64,000 bases of DNA from Dromaius novaehollandiae (Eukaryota > Chordata > Aves > Casuariiformes > Dromaiidae). The position numbers and the translations under genes are program-made. How positions within the stretch are numbered: the stretch's first letter is position 1; each line of letters opens with the position of its first letter. Under the pieces are notes generated by a model that saw nothing but the letters and a program-made list of their open reading frames with translations, had not been told where the DNA came from and did no database searches. The stretch covers positions 22,563,501-22,627,500 of the forward strand of contig NC_088110.1 of the NCBI RefSeq assembly GCF_036370855.1, in the 5' to 3' direction. Of the stretch, positions 10,501-22,805 are shown piece after piece.

Positions 10501-13500
10501 CATTTGAAGGTGTTGCTGGATGCACAGACGTCCCAAGCATCCCACACACGCGCCTAGCCACGCTTCCCTCCAGCCTCCAGCACAGCCTTAAAAACTCAGC
10601 CCTGCACCCACTTCACAGCCCTGTCACTTCTCCAGGACAATTAACCCCGGAAAAGAGCCAAAACACGAACCAAGAGCCTCAATTTCCACAGCCCGAGCGC
10701 TCGTCTCCATCCGCACGTCCTACAGCTGGGACCGGCACAGCCACCGGCGTCACGCTCCTGCCTCGCGACTGCTGTTTCGGGTCTGAGAGTGAACAAGGGC
10801 TCCAGAACAAGAAGGGGCTTTTTGGCTGCTCGCTTACAGGAACATGGCCATGGCATAACGAGCTTCAGCATCTTTCAGGTCCAGGGCTGCCTTTAATCAT
10901 GATGCTCAATCAGACAGACGAGGTAACGTGTAGCTGACAACAGGCTTTCTTGTAAGCACGCATCTCCCAGCACATCTGCATTCCCCGTGGGGAGCTGGCA
11001 TACAATAAATCTGTGTCCTCCCACTGGAAACGCCAGCCAGGGAGTATTAGCAGCAAAGGAAAGAGCCGGCTGGAGCCATCCGCAGACAGCCAGGCAGCTC
11101 CGAGTCGCCCTTTGCTGCGGGTCTCGCCGAAGAGGCTACTCGGGTGCCAGGGGCCCTCCCGAGGCATGGTCTGCTCGATCGCGAGGGCATCCTGGAGGAG
11201 AAGGAAAAGGGCCTTTTCCGAGAGGTTTTGGGCTGCCAGCGTTGACCACATTCGCAGCGGTCAGTCGGAGGCCGGTGCGAGCTCACTGCCTGCTGCAACG
11301 AGCCAGGGAAACAGAGACGGGAGAGATGCGACAAAGTTAATTCGTAACCCGTTGCTGTTATAAATGAGACTTAAAAAAAAAACCTAATAATCCTTGCTGC
11401 ATTAAACTTGATCTGAATTTTAAAATGGTTAAAATCTCATGACTTATTGCTCATGCTGTTTTCCTTCCACCTTGCCCTGCTCGGTGATGAGACGGCCTGA
11501 CTGCGCTTCGCTGCGAGACAACCCGACCCCATGGCACCCCACCAGCGCCGCGGGAGAACTGCACGTGCTTTCCCAAGGGCAAGCGCTTTCCCAAGGGCAC
11601 GGAGTATTCTGTTAATCATGCTCATAGTGTCCCGAATACTTGGAAAGGGGAAGGACCGGCTGGGAAGCTGTCGGCCCCGCAAGACAGCGTCTCGGACGCC
11701 AGCTGCGTGCGCTTTGCTCTAGCATCGCCTCCGCTCCGTGGCCGAGCTCGCCGGAGGGGCCGAGCTGCCCGCGCGGAGCCCGCGGTGCCGAGCCAGCCCG
11801 AAGAGACGCGCGATGCCCTTTCCGTGGGGCAGGAGCCAGCGCGGACTGCGCCCACTTACCCCCTTGACAAAGCGCTGCCGAGGAAATTGCATCTTCGAAC
11901 GCAGCAGCGCTGCTGCCATCTGCGGCTTCCCTAATCAAGCGTGACGTGAAGTACGTGCCGGCTCTCTCAGCAGCTCCCTAACGCGATTTTGGAGCTTGCT
12001 GACCACGGCTTTTGGGGCGGGGGAAGAAGAGGGCACCCAGGACAAGAGCACGCTGCAGGGTGCAAACGTGGGCGTTGCAAGAGCAGTGGGTTTTCCGGGA
12101 CCGCCGTGTCCTGGGGGCAGCAGCTTCCCCCAGGATGAAAGGATGCAGCTGGTACGGGAAAACCCCGAGGGAGCCGCGTGGGGCAGAGAGGAGCAGGCCA
12201 CGAGTCTGGCACCCAACGGCAAAGGCAAAGAGGAGGACGCAGAGGGCGCCGGGACTGGGGACCAACACGTGCAAAGCCTGGGAGAAAGCTGGGAGGCATT
12301 TAAACCTCGTGCCAAGACAGAAAGGGAGGAGCGAGGAGCCAGGATCAAAAGCAATCGAGGCAGCGACAGGGGAAGGGCTCTTCTGCTCCATTTCAGACGC
12401 GTGTCACAGCTTCGGTGCCCTGCTCCCAGCCTCTGCCAGCTCTGTGCACCCTTCCAGAGGACGGGATCACCGGCCTAGCCTTGCAATCCAAACCTCTCAC
12501 CCCCCTCGCAGAGCCAGAGGAAAGGACACGCAAGGGCAAAAAACCCATCTGCAAAAATCACCCGCAAAGTCCCGCTGAACCCGCAGGACAGCGCCTGGAG
12601 CACGGCAGCGATAAAGGACACGACGCAGCCCCGGCCGCAGGCGGAGTTCCCAGCCCTCCGGCATCCCCGAGCAGGCGCCGGCGTTGTGCCTTTCAGGGAA
12701 AAGGGATCGGAGAGGCCTGAGCTTCTCGGGGAGCCGCTTCGGCTGCAACAGCTCAATTATCAGAGCAAGGAACGGATCCCAACCCTGCAGCAGGTCTCAC
12801 CCGTGCCCAGCGGCGAGGGCGGATTTGGACCCAATGATGTCCATGCAAGAGCGCGTCCTGGCATTTCCCGCAAGGCAAGCCTGGCCTTTCCAGAGTAATG
12901 GGATTTCAGGACGCGATATTTTCTCCCAGCATCCCTAAAACTTGCACTGAGTTTCTCCTCAAGGCTTTTTACACGGAACACCCCCAGCTCAGCCCCCGCT
13001 CTCCGCACATGTAAGGGCCAGCTCCGCTTCCCAAGCCCTCATTGAGCAGCGCCCGAGCCCCTGCCCACCCGCATCCAGAAAGCTGGAATTAAAAACTTGA
13101 CTAATTCTCATGACGAGCTGAGGCAGGGGCGGCTTTCTGCGAGCCCACGCTCACATCTGCATCCGACATGGAGACAGCGCTCCAGCCCGGAGCGGTCGGG
13201 GGCCTTTAAAAATTGTAATTAAAGCAAAGGAATCGCCGGCCGCCTTCTCGCAGCAGCTACCAGAGCACTTTCCCCCAGACCTGTCCGTCCCTCGGTGATG
13301 CGACGGCACCCAAACCTGCAGGTCAAGGAGAAAAGGGCTCCTAAAGCCCTTGAGCAAGTTCACCCCGTTTGCACCCCGCGCCAGAGCCGCCGCTGCCAGG
13401 CCGGGGAGGGGACGATGAAACCCTGCCGCAGGGCTCGGCTCCTGCCCTCGCAGCCCGGCGGAGGCACGCGGGGGCCCTGGCAGCGGCGGGGCTTCGACTC

Positions 13501-14900
13501 GCTCCGCAGCCGGAGTTTTAGCACCGCAGACGTGCTCTGGCAGTGGTTTAATCCGCTGCACGCCTCGGTTTCCCGGCTGTATCGCAGGGATACAGGTTTC
13601 CTGCCCGCGGGAAGGCGGACGGGTGCATCGCGACCTCTTCTCACCGAATTTCCTCCCGCCGCGGGGCTGCCGGCGGGACGGGGCAAAGCGCTGCTTCTCG
13701 GCGCTGGCAATCGTCCACACTGCAGCCCGCCGCAGGCACCCGCTCTCGCCGCCTCTGTCCGCGCAGAGGCCGGCATCGCCCGGGGGGGCCCCCCCGGGGG
13801 GGCCTTTGCACTGAAGCGGCCGAGCAGCACCCACACAACCCCTCCTGCAACAGCCCCTCAGCCGGGCACCGCGGGCGAAGCCTCCGTTCCTGCCAAGGAA
13901 ACCTCCCTGCGCCGCGGGAGCGGGGAACGGCTCGTTTCCTCCACGGGAACTGGTCAGTCTTGTTCCCCGGCGCTCGTTAATCCTCCCGCCGCTCTGTGCA
14001 AACACCCCGGGCAGCAGGGCCGCACCGCCGGGCACGGAGCCGCCGGCCGCACCGCGCCAACACCCCTCCGGAAACGGCCCGAGAGCATTTAAACGCACAG
14101 GTCTCCTTGCCCGGGACCTTAACGAGCCCTTGAAATCACCGAAGCTGGACCCCCCCCCAAATGCAAAGTTTACCTGCCGCTGCCCCGCTCTGCCCCCTCC
14201 GCCGGCAGCCCATCGGATCAGGGCTGGCGCCCGCTGCGCCCTCGCCAACGCGCAGCCGTGACATCCGGACGGCAGGCGCGACGCGGCGGCTCTGCAGCCT
14301 GAGCAGTCACGTCCGCTGGAATTCCACAGAAACAAACCACGGCAGATCCGTCCCCGAAGGCCACGGAGGCCGGCGGCGATCCGGCGGGCACCTGCGCTCG
14401 GCCGCACGCGTACGCCCGCGGCGGGGCTGAGACCGCGCGCACTCGGTGCACGCCAGGCCAGCACGCAGCATCGCCTGCACCGGGCAGCGGGCCCACGGCC
14501 CCCTTCGCAGGGGAATATTTTCGGCACGTGACGTGAACGGCGTGTGCCAGCGCTGCTGCGCGTCCCCGCCACGCCGCGGGTGTCCTGCCGCGCGGGAGAG
14601 GGGCTGGCGACCCCCGGTCGGCGCGGGGGCTCCGCGGGAAGCCCAGCAGCCCCACTGCTCCCGCAGGAGACCCCATCCCTTTCCAAAGCCTGCGTTAACC
14701 CACCCGGGGCACTTCCCAGAGCCGGTTCGCTCAACCTGAAACCCTCCGGTTTTTTTTTTAAGGCAACCCAAAGCCCGACAGCTCCCAACTTCCCGTGCGC
14801 TGCGAGAGCCCCTTCTCCCCGCAGACACCAGATGGCGGCTCCCCCTCCGCGCGGGCTACAGAAGGAGGGAATTAAACCTCTCCCGCACATCCCTGCGCTG
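7515..14900 (-). other. KIAA0513: Presumed KIAA0513 intron 1 / upstream DNA
   Basis: GC-rich noncoding DNA between the first coding exon and the CpG island. I recognise no exon. It contains many chance open frames, an AT-rich island at about 11340-11450, a direct repeat of EBF-like sites at 11567-11599, and a G7-C7-G7 palindrome at 13779-13804. The intron assignment depends on the first noncoding exon being in the 15-kb CpG island, which is inferred. Confidence 0.5.
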
Positions 14901-15760
14901 CGTTAACAGCCTCTTTTGTGCCGAGCAGCGGCTTCTCCCGCAAGACGAGCCGGCAGCAGCAGCGGCCCCCCCGCCGCCTCCCCCCCCGCGGCGCCCGCTG
15001 CTCACCTGGCGCAGCTCCGGGGGGGCCCCGGGCCCGGCCCCCCCGCGGAAGCAGCTCTCCGAGCGGTTGCTCACCGCCAACAACCCCCGAGGGAGGCGGC
15101 GCCCCGCTCCCATGGGAGCGCCCGCGTTTCCCGGGCGGCCGCAGCCCCCCGCGGCCGCAGCGAGCGGAGCCGCGACGGGGCGGACGCCGGAGCCGCCCCC
15201 CCCCCCGCCCCGACGCCGGGCCGCGCTCCGGGCTCCGCCTCGCTGCCGCGGGGAGGGCGCAAACGCGGCGGCGCCTCCTCGGCGCAGCGGCCGCCCGGCC
15301 CCGCCGGGGGGGTGGGAAAAAGGAAGCAGGACGGGCAAAACCCCCCCGCGCCCTGAGAGGGGGGGGGGGGCCCCGCCGAGGGGCCCGGCCGCTGCGCCCC
15401 CCCCGCGGCCGCCCCGCTGGTACCTGCGCCCGGAGCGGGGCCCGGCTCGGCTCGGCTCGCCTGGGGGGGGCGGGTAGCTCCGAGCCCTCCCCCCGCAGCT
15501 CACGCGCATCGCAGCCCCCCCCCCCCCCCGCGCGCCCACGCAGGCGCGCACAGCGCTGCCGGCCCACGGTGGGGGGGTGGGGGGAACCGGGGGTGCCGGT
15601 GCCGGCGTCCGGAATATATAGGGAAGCTGCCTGGGGGGGGGTCCCCACCAAATGGGGATTCTCCAGCCTTTTCCGTTCCCTTGGGTTATTTTTCCAAAGC
15701 CTCCCCATCACTTAACCCCCCGAGGACTGGGAATTACCTGCGCCGCTCCTCCCGGACGAG
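14880..15760 (-). promoter_or_regulatory. KIAA0513: CpG island, probable KIAA0513 promoter and noncoding first exon
   Basis: This is an extremely CpG-dense block with long G and C runs (G12 at 15359-15370, C15 at 15515-15529). On the minus strand it offers three good splice-donor contexts for a noncoding exon 1: CAG|GTGAGC (exon end 15006), CAG|GTACCA (15424) and CAG|GTAATT (15738). An AT-rich TATATA motif at 15613-15620 would suit a minus-strand start near 15585. Position and orientation fit the KIAA0513 5' end. No transcript evidence is available, so the exact start is unknown. Confidence 0.5.
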
Positions 15761-18700
15761 CTGCTGCAGCAAAAAAAAAAATAATAATAAAATAAAATAA
15801 AATTGGAGAAAAGCTCCAGCAGGGAGGAGAGAGCGGGTGAGGGCGGCCAGCAGCTACCGCGGGACGAGGCTGCGCAGCCGGCAGGGCCGGGGTCCCCCGC
15901 GCATCCCGCCCGCCGCCCGTCCCGCGTGCACCCGGCGCGGTCGCTGCCCCTGCGGCGGTCAGCGCTTGCGGAGCCCGGCTTCTCCCGTCAGCGCCGCTCA
16001 GGCAAAAAGCTCTGGTGGTTTAATTCCCCGAAGCGCCTGAGCAATGAATCAGAGGATGCCGAGAGGCCCAGGCCTCGCCCGAGAGCGCGGCCGGGCGCCC
16101 ACGTGCCCAGGGGCAAGCAGGGATCCGGAAGGGCCCGGAGAGCCGGGCGATACGGAAGAGAAAGGCTCGGGAAGAGGGTGAGATCCCTCGCGGGCGGAGG
16201 AGGTTGCTGACCCGGCAAACGCCGGCATCCGGCAGCACCGCAGTTTTTCAGTGCTTTGGAGCCACGCGGGGACAGGAGCTGGGTGCACCTTCGTTCCCAG
16301 CGCTCAGACGGGGCTGGCCACGCGTGGGGGGGACGGCAGCGGCCCCCTCCACTGAGCTGCACGCCTCGGAGGCACCGCGGGAGGAAACCCCGCGCTCGTG
16401 GCAGAGCTGGAGCTCAGCACAAATCCAGAAGCGTTGCTAATTCACTGTCTGCAGAGCGCGATTATTCTAATTAACGCAGCCCGCAGAAATTGCGAGTGAC
16501 GTGTAAAAACACATCCCAGATCCCGAATTTTTATATAACGCGATCACGAGGCGGTGGCTTGCACGTGGACGGCTGCTCCCGCAAGCACGACTCGCGGTCA
16601 CGTCTCGGCGCGTTGCACGACTCGGGTGCCCGGCCCCGGCTGCGGCCTCAGTGCCACCGCGCTGCTCTGCCCACGGGTTTGCACGGGTATCCATCACTCC
16701 ATTCCCGTTTTTTTTTGCAGACAAAGGCTCCGGGGGCGGCTTTGTCTGGCGCACACGCTAAGTGGCCTATTTTCCTCCCCCGGCAGATCACAGTAAGGCA
16801 AGACTCCAGCAGCGGGCGGATGCTGCGAGAGGCAGCGGGCCAAGCTGGCATCTGCTCGCCGGCGCGGGGACGGCGGCAGCGAGGCCGAGCGGAGGAGCGG
16901 CCCCACGGCACCATCCCCGCGCGCCCGGGGCGGCCGCGAAAGCACCTCTGCCGTGGAAGCTCCCGAGGCGTTGGGCAATTTCTGCTTCGTGCCCTCCAGC
17001 AGAAGCGTCCAGCCCGGGAGCAGCGGGGCGGGAGCACGGTGACAGCTCCGGAAAGGAGCTCCGGTTTCGAAGGCAGAAGGATGTGATGCAAAATCCTGCT
17101 GCGAGGAGCAGGGCAGAGCACGAGCAGGGAGACGTGCCAGCAAGCCCTGCGCTGTGCACCGGCCCCGGCAGCATCGGCACGGCCGAGGGGCTCCGATAAA
17201 AGCCCCAAAACGGAGCTGCCCCCGGCCCTGCACGCACACAGCACCTCGCAGCACACATCCAGCGACAGCATCGCTGGGAACAAGCACGCAGCAGCGAGTC
17301 GCTCGCCCGACACGCAGTTATTTTGCATTAAAAAAGACCCACAAGTGCGTTTGGCCATGTGAACCCCAGATTGTACTCACCCTGCGAGCTCTCGCGGACT
17401 AAAGGGTTTGGTTCAGATCTGCGAGACGAGGAAGACGGCAGGTTTTAGTGCATGTCCAGCGGTGCTGTCTCACAGCCCCCGTCGGCCTCCCGAGGCCGCG
17501 CTGAGCGGCAGCAGCCCGGCAGCGGGCTGGACCGTCCGTCTCCTCCGGGCCCATCCCAGGGACTCCCAGCTGCTCATCCGGCACCACCCAGCAGAGCCCC
17601 GAAAACGCGAAACCCCAACGCGAACGTACAGCGCAACAGCATGTCGCAACACAGCATGCGGTTGTGACACGACTGCTAAAAACCTAAATAAGCCATTCCT
17701 GCCGCCCAGCCCGCTGCAAATCCTTCCTAATCTAATCTATTTTCGTGGCATTAAGTTGGCCTCTCCCCTCCTGAGCAACAGTTGGGGAAATCTCCCTTCC
17801 TATTTACACAACAGTTGGGAAAATCCGCTTATTTCCCTAATTCGGATTGAATCTCTGGTGCAGAGGTTATCGGTTCTCCCTTCTCCTCGCAGGGGCTGAT
17901 GAGGGTGTTAAAATCCCCCAGCGCCCGTCCTGCCTCGGGAAGGGCCACGGGAACCCGCACGCACGTGTAGCCTCGCGCCCGGCCGGCGCATCGCAGACGA
18001 CCTCCTCCAAGTGCTGCCAAGGCTGCCTGGTGCCGGGACGGGAATCGCGGCGGAAAGATGCTGCTAGGCCCCGCTGGGCTGAAAGGAGGCAGAAAACAGC
18101 GGCTCTTGCCAGAGGTGCTGCTTAATCCTGGCAACTCCATGGAGGAATAGGCCTCCGCGTGCCCCACGGGTCGCTCTCGCCGCAGCCCGTGCGTTGGCAG
18201 AGCTCAGTGCAGGAGCCGTGAGCAAGTCCGGACGGAGGTGGTGCAATCACCCTCGGCGCTCTGCAGCGTGCCGACGAGTCGCGCTGCGGAAGCGGGAAGC
18301 GGCCGGACCTGTTTGCAACGCGTTCCCGTTGCAACGTGCCTTCTGCCGCCCGCGGCCAGGCCGGCACCGCACACGCCCGTGGCGTTCACCAAGCACCGCA
18401 TGCAACATGCCGCTTGCTGCATTTTCATCGCTAGCATGGCCAAAATGCATTTTGCTACTTCCAGCACTTAATGCAGGAATATATTAGGCCCCCCACGCAT
18501 GTTGCATGCATGCAATATTCACAACACGAGCATCTGTGCACAGCCCCTGCTCTGGGCAATTGGGGTTTTGCTCTGGTCGCCGGGACCGGCTGCTGCGGGA
18601 GGGCGGAGGTCGAGGGAGCCCCGCGAGCTGCTGCTCTTCGTCCTGTCCCTTTCCACCAAACCAGCCCGGGGAAAGCCGTCGCTGGGAGCGACCGCGGTGC

Positions 18701-21700
18701 TGCGACAGCCCGGAGCGCCCCGGGAGGAGCGAGCCCGGTGCCGGTCCCTCCGAAGCTCCCTCCAGCCGCGGCATCTGCCACCGGCAGCCTGGAGCGGCCG
18801 CGGCGCGCTCGGAGCACGCAGCAAAGCGCAAAGGTCGCGGCGGCGAGCGGCAGCTTGGCTTTGTCCCTATCGCTGCCGTCACGTGGCCGGGCCTGGCGTG
18901 GATGGCTGCCGAGGCGGCCGCCACCGTCCCGCCGTGACTGCCAGCGCGGCAGAAGGGGCCTCACCCTCCGGCAAGGGCTCCGGCTTTCCCAGGGGGAAAA
19001 ATACCCGGGATGCCGTGCACGCAGCCGGCTCCGGCCCCACAGCCATGGGCTGGCAAAGCCCCGCGGTTCGCCCTGCCAATACCCAAAAATGCACCGTTTG
19101 CTGATACGACCTGCTGGGGGCCTTTTACCCACGGTGCTAGTGCAAAAGCGGCTCTCCTGTTTTACAAACCTGCTTTTTTTTGGGGCTCGGTTGCCAGCAA
19201 GGGTCACAGTTTAGCATCGCCTCCAGCTGCATCCCCCCGTCCCGCCGCGCGCGGCTGAGCTCGAGGGCAGCGATGCTCCGGAGGCGCCGGTGGCCGCGGT
19301 GCCAAGGGGAGGTCACACAGCTGCCTCGAGCCTGGCACAACACGCTGTCAGGGGACCGAATGCTGCTTTTCTGCTTTTATTTTTAAATCCTGGCAAAGAC
19401 GGGGGTGCCCCAGCAGTCCGCATCCCCGCTCCCCCCGCCGCTCCCGGCCACCCCGCGCGGTGCAAGCCCTGCGCCGGCTGGTTTCGGCGCTGCCCTGCAT
19501 CCCCCGCAGCCCCGCGTGTTGGAGAAGCACCGAGCAAAGCCAGCACGTCTGAAACAGCAGCAATCGATCGTCCGGGGCTGCCCCATCCCTGGGCAGCGCG
19601 GCACGCGGCTGGTGGGCTTTTAAGATGCTTTGCGCTGCGGCGGTGATGCCTCCCACCACGCCAGCACAGCAAGCCCAATGAAGGGAAAAAATCTATGCGT
19701 GCATCCAGGATGAGCAATTAGCCGTTACGCCAAGCCCGCAAAATGCAATGGTTTAGGACTCAAAAAGCCCAGGGAGAGCCCAGCAAAACCCGCCGCGCTG
19801 CCGTGACGCGCCTCGTTTTATCCAATTTCCGTTCCAGCTATAAGAGCCAGGAGTGACTATCAATTCTCTGTTTGTGTAAAGCTCCATCGCAGGCAGGATA
19901 ACAGCCCAACAAGGAATTTATAAATACAGTCTTCTGAGGCCGTAATTGTCACTTGAACCATCTGTTAAAACTCAGAGCTAGGCAGGCAGCAGCACGACGC
20001 ACCAAAACGCGCGGGGAAGCTGGTGACGGCGGAGCGCGTGTGCTGCTGCCGAGCTGCCGCCTTTCACCTCCCATCCGTGAGCAGCGAGCTCGGCCGGGGC
20101 GGACCAGGCCGCGCATTGCGAAGAGTTTTGCAAGCGGTTTCTAATGCAATGAGTAATTAAAGCTGCGGCTGTGGCTGTAATGAGGCGAGCGGCCGGCGCA
20201 CCCGCCGCTGGCCCTTTCCCATCGCCCCCGTCTTCCACCCTGCAAAGTCGCTTCTTTCGCCAGCGATGCTGCAGGGCACAAGCAAGGCCAAAGAGGGGGA
20301 TTCGATGCAATTTATATAATGGAAAAAATACTCTGTGCCTCTGCGGCGCTGGTGCTGCGAGTACAGGCCGAGGCGATCGGCTGCTGAACGGGGCTGCAGG
20401 CCCGACCGTGCTGCGGTGCCGGCTCACAAATACCTACAAGCAGCTCAGCATCTCGGTCCTTTAACAGCAGGCCAGGCAGCAGGGCTTCCTCCGACCCACG
20501 ACAGCGTCGATCCCCCGCGCTCGTGCCGCGTGGGGGTCTCCAGGCGCCGCTGCAAGACAGAAATGATAAAATACAGAAGCCCTGGTCGCACAGCAGAGCG
20601 CAGCAAAATTGCGAGGCTTCCTCGCGGGGGCTGGAGTAAGTAAGAGATAAAACGCGCTTGCTCCGGAGCACAGGCAAACAGCAAATGCTTATCGCCACGT
20701 TAGCAGCCTCAAGGCTATTGCACGGCTTCGTAAAAAAATATTATTCCTCCCACTCCACTCGCTGCAAACTTTCTATTTTTGGCACAGCCTGTTTTACTGA
20801 GCCGGGCTGCTGCCCTCACCCAGAGCTGCCGTCTGGAAAGCAGAGCCCGGGCACGCGGCATCTCTGCAAAGCGCGTCCCCCTCGGCTTGGCCGCCCCGCA
20901 AGCGAACGGGGCCGGCAGAGCCGCGGTGCCGCTGATTCCCTTGCCCCGGGGAAGCAGCCGCGCTCGTTTTCCCTCTCCATTTCTGGTCCTTAAACCGCTT
21001 TGGAGCAGCACCGGAGCTGCCAGCACATTGCCCAGGTCCAAGCACAAAATGCACTGGAAAAGAACATTTTTGGTAATTCGGTTCTGCAGAACTGTAGGAT
21101 CTGTAATTGAGGGTGAAATTACTCTCAGGGTGCATTTCAGCATTGAAAATAGCATGATGAATTAGCTCGGCTTTTTGCCTGGTTTACCCAGATAATCCCT
21201 CAGGTGCAGACAGACAGATCTGACTGCATCGTCTGTCCTTGGGCTCAGCAAATACCAAGGCCGAGCTGTGGCGGCCGCGGAAGATATACGCCCAAGCGCT
21301 GCCCGCAGCGTGATGGCCGCGTTTCCGAGCCCACTGTGGCAGCAGCCCAGCAGCGGAGCCGAGCAGAGGTCGCTCGCGCTGCCGTTTTGATTTATGAATA
21401 TGGATTTTGTTGGTTAAGCCATTAGGAGCGGTGATGAAGCAATTCAGCGTACATCCTGAACCGCGGCTCGCCTCATTTGGCACTCGCGCTGCAGAACATC
21501 CGCCGAACCTGCCCCCTGCAACGCCGCTCAGGCGGGGAAGATTATATTAAGCCTTCGTCTGTAATGCCGTAATTCCACCTTGCCACCCGGAGCCCGCTGA
21601 TACGTGACACAACCCGGCTCCGGGCAAGGAAAGCGACTGGTGCAAATGAGATTGCACAGCAATTCCCAATTATCCGCTCGCAGCGGGAGGAGCAGATACG

Positions 21701-22800
21701 CCGCCGAAGTGGCGCAAAGAAAACTGTGAAATACGCGGAGGCCCTGGCGGGTCCATGCCGTCCCCGCGGCCCCAGCGCCTCCTTCCCCGGGGCGATGCCC
21801 TGGGCCGGTTACGAAACGCCGGGGCGCGGGAGAGGAAAGCTGTCGCAAAGCAACGACCGCGACTCGCTGGGCTGCTCCCGGCATCGCCGAAACCGGTTAG
21901 TTCCCTCTTGCGGGGCGGCGTTCCCCGTTCCCGGGTCGGCACGTCCCGGCCCCATTGTGCGAGGCCTTGTGCAAACAGGCGGCCAGAGCAGCCCGTGTCC
22001 CCGCGGCCTCGCTGCGCGGCCGGGAAAGCAAAGCGGGCGAGGGGACGGGGCGCCCGGCCGGGGCGCAGCCGAATTCCTGGTGTTTCGGCCTTCCCGAACG
22101 GTGAATGCAACGCCCTCGGGTCCCTGCCCATCGCTGCCCTGTCTGCGCTCGCTCCGGAGAGGAGGAGGCTCCCCGGCTCCGTGGCGGCCCCAGCACCGCG
22201 CTGCGAAGGGCCAGTCTGGCACCTTCTCCCCTCACTAGCAGACAGGATCCACGGGGTGGTCACAGATGAAACAAATACGTTTTCCATGCTGGAGCCTCTG
22301 GGAACAGCCCCAGAGAAGGCAGGTTTCTGAAGGCAACAGCAGAGATGCTCGGAGAGGAGCACAAAGAGTGACAGAGATCTCTGCAGAGCCACAGGAAATT
22401 AAACTTCTGCATGATTTATTGGAGCGACTCACCGAACTCTTAAATCTAGCAGTTGAAGGACAGGAGGCCAAGCGAGGCTCGGGCGCCTGGGGGAAGAGAC
22501 CTGCCTGCACCCACCGGGGCGGGCGGCAAGAGCAGCCCCAGCCCGCGACCGACGCAGGTTCCTGGTGGTGTCGCGAAGCGGGAGGTGAAGCAGGGGAGGA
22601 GAAGGTGAGAAGAACGGAAAAAGCCCCAGGGAGAAGCCAGCCACAAAGGGAAATGCTGCGAAAAGAGCTGAGGACACAAAGGCTGCAAGGGAGGGGGGTG
22701 AATTTAAATTTAGCTTTAAACCAGTTACACCTTCCCTGGCTGCAGGGCGACAAAATGCTCATGCTAACACCCCCATCCTTCGCACCACAGCACGAGCGCA
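15761..22800. other. GC-rich intergenic region with AT-rich conserved-looking islands
   Basis: No coding exon is recognised. An A-rich low-complexity run lies at about 15771-15801. From about 17.7 to 21.6 kb, GC-rich DNA is interrupted by AT-rich patches dense in TAATTA/TAATTG, TGCA and CCAAT-like motifs (for example 17700-17860, 18390-18540, 19800-19975, 20110-20170, 21040-21170, 21530-21580). This texture is typical of developmental enhancers. That reading is from composition only. Confidence 0.45.
15771..15801 (+). repeat. A/AAT low-complexity run
   Basis: A-run followed by AAT and AAAAT repeats at the edge of the 15-kb CpG island. Confidence 0.9.
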
Positions 22801-22805
22801 GGGTG

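Noticed and set aside
13151-14890. 579-codon open frame on the minus strand
   Set aside because: It lies in CpG-island-like DNA where stop codons are rare, is rich in Arg/Gly/Ala with no recognisable domain, and other frames are also open. Judged a composition artefact.
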